NCBI GenBank assembly: GCA_020746105.1
Contig: CM036618.1
Coordinates: 108,574,622-108,638,621 of the forward strand
Length of the DNA stretch: 64,000 nt
Direction of reading: 5' to 3'
Source of the DNA: Trogon surrucura
Lineage: Eukaryota > Chordata > Aves > Trogoniformes > Trogonidae
Under the pieces are notes generated by a model. The model was given only the letters and a program-made list of their open reading frames with translations. It had not been told where the DNA came from and searched no databases. This document shows positions 1 through 10,945 of this stretch, piece by piece (within the stretch, counting starts at the first letter, position 1; the number at the start of each line of letters is the position of its first letter). The position numbers and the translations under genes are program-made.

Positions 1-2030
1 GAAATGATGCACACTTATACTGGAGCTGGAAAACAATCACTAACTGCTACTGTAGAAAAAAGGTCAATGAAACTCTTCCATCAATATTTTTCTCTCACAT
101 ACGTCTCAGCTCTATACAAGCATCTGTCATATTTCTGCTGAAAGGACTGACAAAGCCACTGCACAAACCACTGCAGCTCGGCTTGGCCATATTCTGCAGC
201 CATCTCCTTCAGGTCATGATGCACATGGAAAAATCTTTCTAAGCAGGAAACATAACCAATAGTCCTTATTTTGCAAATTCGACTATTTTTTGTCTCATGT
301 TTTCTATGATACCTAAGTATCTGTAAAACAGATTAAGTGTTTGCCCCCAGTGTGCAGCTGGCTAGGATAAAAGCATCTACACTCCCGAAGTTGCCAGAGA
401 CACATTTATCGTTCAACTTGCAAACTAGGCTCAAATGATGAAATTTCTTTTCATTAAAGTACAGTTATTAGAAATATCCATTAAGCCACATTGTTCAAAT
501 ATATGACACATTCTTACTCCATCCTTATCTATCACATTCAAAAGCTACATTACAACTATATGAATAAAGTACTATGAATACTTTCTCAGTGAACAGTCAT
601 TTATAAGACAGAAGAACAAATCCCCTAAATAAGAAAACCAAGTGAAATCCTGACTTTGCTTCATTCTCCTAACAACTTATAAATTAATGTTACTGGAAGA
701 GTTTCAAAATTCACAAGCTCCAACATGCACACTGCACACGAGAGTAAGGTTTCATTGTTGGGAGTCGTTTTCTTTTTATAAAAGCTAAGTTATAAACAAT
801 GTTTACCAAGAATTTATAATGGAAAAAAGAAATTAGAATAACGCCTTGAACAACATTATAGAAGCAATGGCATGAAGGTGTCGCGCTGTTATACACTGCA
901 TGACAATGAATGCAGTAACAGTATGTTGTTTTGTAGAAAAGTAATTTATGACTTTGTGTTACCCAAAGACAAGCAGGGAGTGACCCATGCTGTAAACAAA
1001 ATTTAGCCACCTTCCAAATACTCAGAAACATTTACAAAGCAAAAAGCAAACACCACTTAAGAATTCATAGTGTTGCATCTCACAAACGAGCATAAAGACA
1101 ATTCTTTGCAAAATAAAAATTAACCGAGCCCATTCTAAATTACATTCCTCCACTTGATTTTTGCTGACGCTGAATACGCCAAAGAATTGCGACCTCCAGA
1201 TTGAGATAGTTTTATTTATTTTACATTCACCCACTAAAAACATTCCTTAAACATGTTTCTAAATAAAAACAAACATATGTTACTGAGATCTCTGGAATTA
1301 CAGCTTCAGTTTAAAAAACTTTGCAAAAACATGCACCTAAAATGAAGTTCCTCTTAAAAGTTGGACCTAGTTCAAGTTAAACAAAAACATGAGTCACCCT
1401 TGAGGCTCCATTTATTCATGTTCTATCATCTCCTAAAGTATTCCCAAGAGAAATAATAACAATCATCATCATCCCAATCTCTCCCATTCAATCTCACAAA
1501 CCAGCAGAAAACATGAAAAATCTCACTCTGTTGTCAACACTGTACAAAAACAAACCTGCAAACAACACCGAAAGCACTGAGAGGAACAAGTATTTTTTGC
1601 AAAGTCAAGTTTGTAAGGCTCAGTAATAACTTCATAAGAACAATTTTTCGAGTTAAGGAGAAAAAAAGAGACCAACTTAACGCACACAAATTCTTTTCAG
1701 CTCCTGTAACAGAAGGCATGGGCTGTGAAGAACTGTTCTGAATTCAACTGAACTGCGTAAACAAAAGACAGTTTGAACGACAAGAATTGCTGGCACCTGC
1801 AGAGCTGAGTGGGCTGTAAGCAAGGGGAAAGTCAGGAATATTATGAGCCCCAGAGGGGAACAGGGAAGGGGAGTAATTATTGCCAGTGTAACTGAGGAGT
1901 TCAAAGGTGGTGATTATGGGGAAAAATAACAGGTTGGAAACCCCACATCTCTACTGAGCCTACAGTTGTTAGATTCCACTAGAATTAGGAGTTTTGTTCC
2001 AGGTTTTTATTTTGCGCAACACTGGCTAAC

Positions 2031-2480
2031 TTGCCTTCGGTGACCAGAACAGATTCTTCTCCTGTTCTAAACAGAGCATGGTCTTGCCTCTTCATACCCA
2101 ACTCCACCTTCTCCGGTTTATCCCAGTGTCTTCCCTGTGTGAACTGGTTATCTCTTCCAATGCTTCCATCTCAGCTGCAGTTTTATTCCTATCATCCCCT
2201 GCCTCCTAGAATCACCTCAAAGGTTGAGATGTCCACTCCTCCATACCCTACCAAACCCAAATCTCCTCTCCTTTTGTTTCCTTCTTTCACTACTAAGCCC
2301 TAGCCTCCCTGCAGGTACAATTTTTTTTTTTCCTCCCATCTCAGTTCTCAGCAGTCACTATTTCCCCATAGTCACTTCCAAGATTCCCTTCCCATTCCCC
2401 TTGTCTTCCTATTCCTCTAATCCCTACTATCCTCTTTCCTCATGTCCAAATTTTGTTCTGTTGCACAGGAATCTTCTCTG
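2031..2480. repeat. Pyrimidine-rich stretch
   Basis: A 450-bp region strongly biased to C and T on the plus strand, including CTTGCCTCTTCATACCC and TTATCCCAGTGTCTTCCCTG. The open frames here are low-complexity translations and are not taken as genes. It resembles the stretch at 52760-53200 in composition and a few words. Confidence 0.5.
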
Positions 2481-2999
2481 GCACCAGAAGGAAGAGCACT
2501 ATTAGCACCAAAGTGTCTCCACATTCTCTCTAGAGCTCATTTACCAGCATGTCCCAAATTGCTGGGCGATTCCCTTCACTCTTACAACTCTGAAACAGTA
2601 TGAATCCACAGCCGAAGAAAACTGGAAAAGTATTTAGGGACCAAACTCTGTACATGGTTGCTTTAAATTCGTAACAACTGGCATACTGAGCGGAAAACTA
2701 TAACCGGAAAATATCCAAGGGGTGGTCAGAAGAATGAAAATACATCCATGACTCAAGATTCTCTCCCGAATTTTAACAGTGTCTCTATATCCCAAAGCAG
2801 AAGAATCTATCACAGGGCTTGTAAGAATTATTTTATTAATTTAAAATCTATCTATGACAAGCAATGCACGTTTCTTGATCTTGTTCCTGGAAAGAGATGA
2901 CACTTACTGCTTCAGGTAGATACTAAGGAAGGAAAATTCCTTAATTAAGGAAAATCCTGGCAAAAGTAAGGAGCAAATAATGAAGAGTTTTATGGTTTA

Positions 3000-3100
3000 G
3001 TGAATAGACCATTGGGCTGAACCTCCGCAGATAAAAGTTACCAGGTGATCGTGGGCAAACCATTCCAACATCACTCAATGGTAACACTAGTGCTCAGCCA
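3000..3100 (+). repeat. Possible MIR-like SINE fragment
   Basis: TGGTTTAGTGAATAGACCAT, followed by TGGGCTGAACC and then GGTGATCGTGGGCAAACCAT, resembles the MIR 5' part and the core block TGTGACCTTGGGCAAGTCA. Only two blocks are convincing. Confidence 0.35.
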
Positions 3101-3265
3101 AGCAACTTAATACCATGTGGCTAGAAGGCTGTGGAGCACTGACACTCTAATAACCCTCTAATTAGTTCACTATAATAAAGGAAAAAAGTTTTCTCACTTG
3201 AAATATGAAATAACAACTCAGCATTTGGAAGTCATTTTATGAGTCAGATTTATAGTGGGAGCAAG

Positions 3266-3415
3266 CGTTGCGTCGGGGGAATCACTCTGACACCCCCCGT
3301 GTCTGCTGGAGACCCTGAGCGACACCCAGGCCCAGGTGGTCCAGCCCCACCCCTGAGAGCAGCTGCTCCCTGTAGGAAGCCCAACGCGCAGCGAGCACAG
3401 GCTGACACGCTCCGA
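3266..3415. other. CpG-dense, GC-rich island in AT-rich intron
   Basis: About ten CpG dinucleotides fall within 150 bp, against almost none in the flanking kilobases. It includes GTTGCGTCGGGGG and CCAACGCGCAGCGAGC. A TATAAA sequence on the minus strand (3249-3254) sits just downstream of it in the minus direction. Small promoter, LTR piece or captured fragment are all possible. No protein is recognised in any frame. Confidence 0.45.
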
Positions 3416-4349
3416 CCTGGTACACATCAAGCCAGTGCAAGCTCTTCAGATGGACTGCACAGGGAATCAAGGGGACACAGGTGCTCAGCATACCCAAAGA
3501 AATACAAACCTTTCTTATATAAACCTTTTCATCACATTGCTACTTGAGGATGTGAACTGAGCAAAGACTGCTGCTCTGGTTTTGGTGGTTTTTTTACTGA
3601 GTGATGTACCAGCACAAAAGGAGCTAGAAGTCTGGACCAAGCAAACTTCTTAAAAAACACGTATGTCCACTTAAACATGACTGCAACACAAGAGTACAGG
3701 AGTAAATTCTGTTTTTCTGAGCTGCACTGGTCTTGACTGTAGGAGAAAATGAGCACTGCCCGGCAGCTTGGATGAAGTGATGCTCTTTGCATTGGTTTTG
3801 CAGACCTTCATTATTTGCTTCCATTCATCTGAAGAATGGTAAAGGAATAAACAGCCTGTGTCATAATAGAAACAGCAATTGCACAGAAAGTGAGTGTGGA
3901 TGCTTATGAAAAAAATTTGAAAAATCTTTAATGAACCCTTTTTCATAATGCTTTATGTTTAATTTGGGAAGCTGTTCTTCAGATTGGCATGTTTACCCGG
4001 ATGGCTTAACTCACCTCTCTTTAAAATAGTTTACTTTCTTAAGCCATAATTGAAACCCAAACATTTCACATACTAACTGTGTTAATATAAACAACATTGC
4101 TGTAGTCCTATTTCAGAGATATCTGGATTATTGCCATTCATTTTGATTTCTCTGTTAATGAGCCAGAGTAGAGTTTCATTTTTTCAGTAAGACTCAAGAA
4201 AATGTATTCCCTCTGAGACATGCTAAATCCATAGCACATTCCAGCTGTAAAACAAACCAAAAAGAATTTTTAATACATGTGAATGTATTTTTTCTTTCCT
4301 GGACTCATTTCTGATACCAAACAAAACTTCAGGAATCGTGAGGTCCTGC

Positions 4350-4415
4350 ATGTTGAATTTTGGACTAGACCACCTCCTTAAGGTCCTTCCAACTTGAATT
4401 ATCTCATAATCTTAC
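4350..4415 (+). mobile_element. Very short decayed CR1 tail
   Basis: GGACTAGACCACCTCCTTAA, followed by GGTCCTTCCAACTTGAATTA and a weak end repeat, matches the last 60-70 bp of CR1 on the plus strand. It is too short to place in a subfamily. Confidence 0.65.
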
Positions 4416-5163
4416 AGTTTCTGATACTGTTCCTGTGGTTCATATATGTCATTATTTGAATCACTGAAACAATGTTCAGTTCTTTGCAAGACCAGGTGGA
4501 GTCCCTTAGGTCTACTGCAGAGGAAGCAGCTGATTCCAGAAGAATCTCAAGTTAGTTTTGGTTCACGGGCAGCCTCACGGAGGCATGAGACCAGGCAAAC
4601 AGAAAGGAAGACACATCAAAAATCGAGTGACATTTAATGCAAGAACTGTAAACGGAATGGTTGAGCAGCAGCTGCATCAGACACTACTACAGATTATGCC
4701 AACGGAAAACCTGACAAGCCAAACGCCTTTAAGTTTATGTGACAAAAGCCCTCCTGGCACTGAAGAGTTTGTGACCTGCGGGGATCCCTCCTCTTGGTGA
4801 CTGTAAAGCTGTGACACAGAATGGTGTCAACAAAGTGCTCGCTTTGGTTATTCATTTGTAATGTATTTATTCTATTTATTCATTCTTCCAAAACAGAAAT
4901 CACGAGGCAGAAATGGAGGAAAAGGTGAGTCCTTCTGTGTAACTAGTATCAACAAAAAAGTGACCAGATGGTGCTGGGGGACACTTCTCTATGTCCAGTA
5001 TGTCCTTGTTGGAATAAACATTTCATATGCTGATGGACTGTCCTCACGCACCCAGCTGAGCTCTTTAAAAAAGCAGAATAACTGAAATGACAATAAAATG
5101 GTTCTAAATTCAACAACTGCAAAGTGAGATGAGTCTTAAGAAAGAAATGGACCTGTCTGAAAT

Positions 5164-5182
5164 CTGATAGCTGAGCTATCAG
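5164..5182. repeat. Perfect 9-bp palindrome with one central base
   Basis: CTGATAGCT, G, AGCTATCAG reads as a perfect inverted repeat. It could form a hairpin or cruciform. No gene lies next to it. Confidence 0.85.
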
Positions 5183-7284
5183 TCTGTTTTAGCCCACTGG
5201 GTACGAAAGGGATAATTTGGAGAACAAATTTTTATTTCTGATGTTAACATTAGAAAGACATGGAAATAAATTAATTTTCCTAAACAGGTCACACGCCCCA
5301 AGACATGCTGTCCTTGAATGGCAAAGAACAAAGGGAATAGCTTACATTATTTTTCTATGAAATTTTCACATGAACAGTATTCTTTTTAATGCAAATTAAA
5401 ATACCTGCAGATGAGAAAAACAAATGATTTTCAGGTGTAATTGCTGGCACGGAGAAACTAATCCAGACAACTTATTACTAATTGAGGATTTCACAGCACA
5501 TTTATCTTCTCACTATATATGCAAGAGCACTCCCCAAAATTATAAAGCAAAAGGTTAGAAACAGACATCAATGATTAAAATTATCCACTCTTACAACAAG
5601 AAATTTAAACCTTTGCCAAATTACCTACTCTAAAAAAACATAACCAAGATCTTACTGTTAGAATGCCTGGACTTTTTATCCAAAATTCCTTCAGAACACA
5701 GGATTATACTTAGTCAGGACAGAAGTTTGGCAAACTGTTTATTTCACTCCCTTCTGTTGTTTCAGGCAGACTTTTCCTCTACACTCCCCCTCACATAGAA
5801 ATGCTCCATCCACGATAAAAAATGAAGACATTTGGTTTTGGCAGCGCTCCAACGAAAGGAGAAAATTCGGTGCCTGTGAAGTTTGTATTAAGATATTCAG
5901 CGATGCCACACTGACAGCCCGCTTCAGATACGCAGAGCGAAACAGCTCCCCTTCTTCCATGGAGAATGCCAGGCAACCGACGTATTTTTATTTTTTTTCC
6001 CCTGCAGTCAAACCTACAGACATTGATGTCCAGGAGCTTATTTCTATTTTCCATTACTGTGTACTGGGTTATATCAAAGTCAAAGTTGCCCCATTCTGCC
6101 AACTATGGTTTATCTGAATTCTAGTGAGCAAAACTAGAAATACGCTCCATCTGGCAGAGAGACCGATGTGCACTGAGCCAAATGAGATTTGGACAGTCGG
6201 GAGTTATTCTTTAGTAATCCCAATAAGATAGGCTGCCCAAGATAGCAGCATGAGAAAACTGGAATATGTTGTACCTCATTAACCGTGCCTCTTATCAAGA
6301 CTCTGCTGTGCCTTCTCCTAAACAGACACTCCTCCACTTTTGAGTGGAATCCAGAAAGCGCATATTTCAGTTGAATTCTAAATCGTTTAAATAACTTTGA
6401 TCACAACCTTATTATTTACATAGCACCCAAACAGTTGCATCATGTTTGTATATTAAATAAAACCTGCTTCATATAAAGCTGACAAACTAAAGCTTGCAAC
6501 AGAAGAAGATGTAGTAGCCTTGCATACAGCCTTGAAGTCAATAGGAATAGTCAAAGATTAAGCACTTCAGAAGTTAAGCCTTAATAAGCAAAGCAACTAC
6601 ATGAAAAAAATGCTATAAACAACCTTATTTTAAAATTACAATGAGGAGGTTCAGTCTTCACATTGTAGAACTCCCCTGTTTTCTCACTAACTCTCGATAA
6701 TAAATTATTATGTATGCATTGGTCCCGGAATACCCAGTAATTCACCTCTACTAAAAAGAATCTCACTGCTCTCAGCAGCAGGAGATTCTTCTAAATCTCA
6801 TTAAAGGCAGTGTACAGACTCCCATTAATTAGTAGGGAACCTCAACCAAGCCAACACAATCAAGGTTCTGGATCTGTGATACAATCGTTATTTATTAACC
6901 AGTGCGTGCAATTTTGTATTTATGCTGTTATATATCCTAACCAAGTTTTATTCCTACTAATATTACAAAACTGAATGAAGGACAATACAAGAATCAAGGT
7001 TTCAGTGACCGGACGCAGTACAATGTGATGATACATGACATACAGAGTCAGTGCTGAATCCAAATTTACTTAGTTTCAGACTATACATTCTGCCAAGGTC
7101 TAATTTTTTAATCCATAATCCAGATTGAGAAAAATAACTTCTGTGTCCACTAAAAATAATTACACTCCTCATTTACTACAAAGAACCCGCACCACGGATT
7201 TGAAGTATACAATGCAAAAAAGATGAAGGCAAATTGTTACCCGCATTGAGGGGGGGCAACACAAGCAGTAGTGAATTTAAATCC

Positions 7285-7520
7285 CAACGAAAGATACTTC
7301 GGCAAGACATTAGAAAACACTTGCACAATGACAGTAGGACATTGGAACAAATTGTTTAGGGGAATTCCACCACCTCCATCACTGTATATTTTTATATTTT
7401 TTTAAAGAAGTAGTTAGACAAACTTCTGTCAAGAATGGTTTAGCTAGCTAGGGTTTGATCTTGCCTTGCAGCAGAAGAGAAGTGTTAGCTGACCTATCCA
7501 ACTTCTCCCCCAGTCCTTTC
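7285..7520 (+). mobile_element. Ancient CR1/L3-like LINE 3' fragment
   Basis: Plus-strand blocks in the right order are CAAGACATTAGAAAACACTT, GGACATTGGAACAAATTG, CACCACCTCCATCACTG and AGTTAGACAAACTTCTGTCA, followed by AGAATGGTTTAG. They match the pattern of the older CR1/L3 family known from turtles and crocodilians (conserved order: first-ALK-KNFL-like region, EQ-region, DKLL-like segment). It is highly decayed and has no usable frame. Confidence 0.72.
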
Positions 7521-9084
7521 CTCTACAGTCTATAACTTCTGCTGCTCAGACAAGTATTTTGGGCACAACACAGTATTTACCTTATGGTATCCAATCTTCT
7601 TTATGAATTTCAAATGCTAATAAAGGAAGTAATAACAAACAACAGGGAATGAGTATATCAGCCAACACATATACATTGTGAGTTTGTTCAGGCACTGATA
7701 CTCATTCCTGAGCGCTTGAACCGAGTGCCGTTACAGGCATATAAATATATGCTCTACCACATCATATTATAGTGTCCCAGCATTAATTCACCTTAGAAAA
7801 ATGTCTCCCTGTGGCCTTTGTGCATATGTATTTGCTTTCAAAGAACAGATCTCCCCAACTATGACAGCAGTGCTAAACCAAGGATAATTGCTTTTAAAAG
7901 CTGCTTAGATCCATTTTTTGTTTTCCTTCTTTTAAAAAAAATAAGGAGTGATTTGAAAAATTCTTTTTGTAAGCGCTTGGCAGCTACATACTCCTTGTAG
8001 CTATTGTCTTTCATCTAAACTGCTAATCAGCTGACGGAACTAAAGATCTATGGAGAAACCCCTCACGTCCAGGCTAGACCTCTCATGCAGTATTTTGAAG
8101 GGATGTCAGGGCAAAGTCATTTGTGATGTCTAAGGATTAATTCTACTGTCTTGTCAGTTTTACAGACTAAAATCAGGAAGGCACTACTTCATTTCATAAC
8201 CATCTTAAATTTAGTACCCTACAGTGCCGATTTACAGACGTCATTTTAAACACCTACGAAATAAGAGAGTTGTAGACATTATCAGAAAGATAATTCCTTA
8301 TGGCAAATAATCACGGACATAAAGGAAAGTCTGATATCCAATGCATCCTGAAACCAATAGTTGTTCAAATAAAAAAAAAAAAAGAGGAAGTTAACTGAAA
8401 CAGTCTGACTCCCAAATACTGCAATCATGAAAAAAAAATAAATAAAAAAAAACCACCAAAAATGAACTAACCTCTTAGATCAGAGCAAAACAGAGAAGCT
8501 CATAACTTTCCTTGGGGTTATCTCATACCCAAGTTGTTCATATTTGATCAAAAATTCTGTAGTGACTCAAATATGAAATTGGACACACATAATGATTTGA
8601 ACATTTGCATCTTTGATAATGCATTGATTTTGAACAGAATAGTATTGCTCAGCAAATATTAGTGCACAAAAACATGAGAACTTTCTATTGTACTCTTCTT
8701 TGGTAATTTAAAAAGTTTCACAAGCTATTTAAGATGGTCTCTCAGGATGAAAACCAGCTGAGGCACAAGCATAAAAGTTTTGGAAAAAGTGCAAGTAAAA
8801 GGTGGGAGAAACAAAACAAGAACATTTTTTATTTTTTCGAAACAAAAAGTAATTTGAAAAACCAGTATTTGGTTTGCGAGTTGTAAACACCAGCACAGTA
8901 AATTAGTCAAAATCGCTACTCATCAAACGCAATTTGTAAAGCTCAAGGAGCTCAGAAAAGAAGATAAGCATTCTCACATGAAACAAGTTGTAACATTACT
9001 TTAAAGCTCTGGAGGTACTATGCCACTCATTGATGAAAGTCAATCCAGAATCATGGTTAATTTGAAAGGGGCTCTCAAAATCTA

Positions 9085-9200
9085 ACTGGACATGGTGCTT
9101 GGCAACCTGCCGTCATTGACCCTGCTCTGAGCAGGAAGGCTGGACTAGCTGATCTCAAGAGGTTCCCCTTAGAACTCCAAATATCCAATGGATTCTGAAA
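9085..9200 (+). mobile_element. Short CR1 tail
   Basis: A plus-strand CR1 3' end recognised from GGACATGGTGCTTGGCAACC, then CCCTGCTCTGAGCAGGAAGG and GGACTAGCTGATCTCAAGAG. The final end repeat is degraded (CCAATGGATTCTG). About 115 bp, non-coding. Confidence 0.85.
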
Positions 9201-9607
9201 CTATGACTAAAGTCGCCTTTTCAATTTTATTTCAATAATAACATTCTGGCTGTATTGTATCACAGCTCACCAAATCTAATTCTGAAAAGCATTAACACCA
9301 AGATACTACAAGTTCAGTTGCAGCAGCATATACACCTCTGAGTTCTTGTAGCTCAAGACAGAATGTGTCTTTAGCCGTAGCACTGCATATTTTCACACTG
9401 GAAATGGCAATTCATAAAACAAAAATTGGCCAAGTGCCTCCCCCTGAACTCCACAAGCGTATGACAGGTAAAACCACAAAATTGTCTTGTTTATATCTTG
9501 ACATTTGCTAGCAGTCAGGCTTACAAAATTTGTTACAATAAAAAACTTCCTTTTCCTGCTTTCAAGCCTGGCAAAAAGAAAGCTTCTATTTCTTCCAAAA
9601 TGCTCAG

Positions 9608-10945
9608 CATAGAATCATAGAATGGTTTGGGTCAAAATGGACCTTTAAGATAATCTAGTTCCACCCCCCTCCCATGGGCAGGGACACCTCTCACGAGACC
9701 AGGTTGCTCAAAGCCCCATCCAGCCTGGCCTTGGACACTTTCAGGGCAAGGACATCCACAGCCTCTCTGGACAACCTGTTCCAGTGTCTCACCACCCTCA
9801 CAGAAAAGAATTTCTTCCTAATATATAATCTAAATCTATCCCCTTTCAGATTGAAAGTGTTACCCCTCATCCTGTTGCTACTCCCTGATAAAGAGTCTGT
9901 CCCCAACTTTCCTGTACCCCCTTCAGGTGCTGGAAAGCAGTTAATAAAGATCTCCCTGGAGCCTTCTCTTCTCCAGGCTGAACAACCCCAACTCTCTCAG
10001 CCTGTCCTCATAGGTGAGGTGCTCCAGCCTTCTAATGATCTTTGTGGCCTCCTCTGGACCCACTCTAACAGGTCCTTGGTCCTTCTTATGTTGGGGGCAC
10101 CAGCGCCCAGCACAGTACTCCAGCTGAGATTTCATGAGAGCACAGCTGAGGGGCAGAATCACCTCCCTTGACCTGCTGGCCATGCTTCTTCTGATGCAGC
10201 CCAGGATGAGACTGGATGAGAGTGCAAACTGCTGGCTCACATTCAGTTTTTCATCCACCAACACACCCAAGTCCTTCTCCACAGGGCTGCTCTCAATCCA
10301 CAGAAACATAGAACGTCAAGCGTTGGAAGGGACCTCTGAAGATCATCTAGTCCAAACCCTCTGCCGCAACAGGATCAGCTGGAGTAGATCACACAGGAAC
10401 ACATCCAGGTGGGTTTTGAAAGTGTCCAGAGATGGAGCAGCAGGTTCCAGTGCTCCATTACCCTCACAGTAAGGAAGCATTTCCTTACGTTTAGGCTGAA
10501 TCTCCTGCTTTCCAGTTGGTAACCATTGCCCCTTGTCCTGTCAAAGACACCCATCACCCAGCCTGTATTTGTGCTTGTGATTGCCCTGACCCAAGCACAG
10601 GACCCTGAACTTTGTTGAACGTCATGAGGTGTGCACGGGTCCACCTCTCCAGCCTATCGAGGTCCCTCTCGATGGCATCCCTGCCCTCCAGCACGTTGAC
10701 CGCACCACATAAGTTGCTGTCGTCAGCAAACCTGCTGAGGATGCACTTCATCCCACTGTCCATGCTGCTGACAAAGATGTTAAAACAGCACTGGTCCCAA
10801 TATCAACCCTTGAGGAAAGAGACTCCTCACTGGTCCCCACTTGGACATTGAGCTGTTGACCGCAGATCTATGAGTGCAACCATCCAGCCAATTCCTTATC
10901 CACCAAGTGGGCCTCCATCAAATCCATGGCTCTCCAACTTACCTG
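9608..10945 (-). mobile_element. CR1 LINE, about 1.1 kb, interrupted by a second CR1
   Basis: A 5'-truncated CR1 non-LTR retrotransposon on the minus strand. Its 3' terminus is at the low-coordinate end, where two copies of the short CATAGAAT-type end repeat are seen (9608-9625). Reading on the minus strand, fragments of the ORF2 protein are visible: a reverse-transcriptase motif RFADDSNLCG near 10700-10740, and the C-terminal [15 protein letters not shown] signature near 9950-10000. The frame is broken by shifts and stops, so it is not active. The element is split: 9608-10300 and about 10557-10945 are one copy, and a different CR1 lies between them. The 5' boundary near 10945 is approximate. 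Confidence 0.93.
10301..10556 (-). mobile_element. CR1 3' fragment nested inside another CR1
   Basis: A second CR1 tail in the same orientation sits inside the larger CR1. Its own 3' end begins near AGAAACATAGAACG, followed by the GGAAGGGACCTCTGAAGATC tail typical of CR1. It ends near the CCTTGTCCTGTCAAAG region. The host copy then resumes with CAGCCTGTATTTGTGC, which is the continuation seen in the uninterrupted copy at 38040-38070. The insert is strongly 5'-truncated (about 256 bp) and non-coding. Confidence 0.85.

Noticed and set aside
9674-10171. 165-codon plus-strand open frame
   Set aside because: Antisense shadow of the minus-strand CR1.
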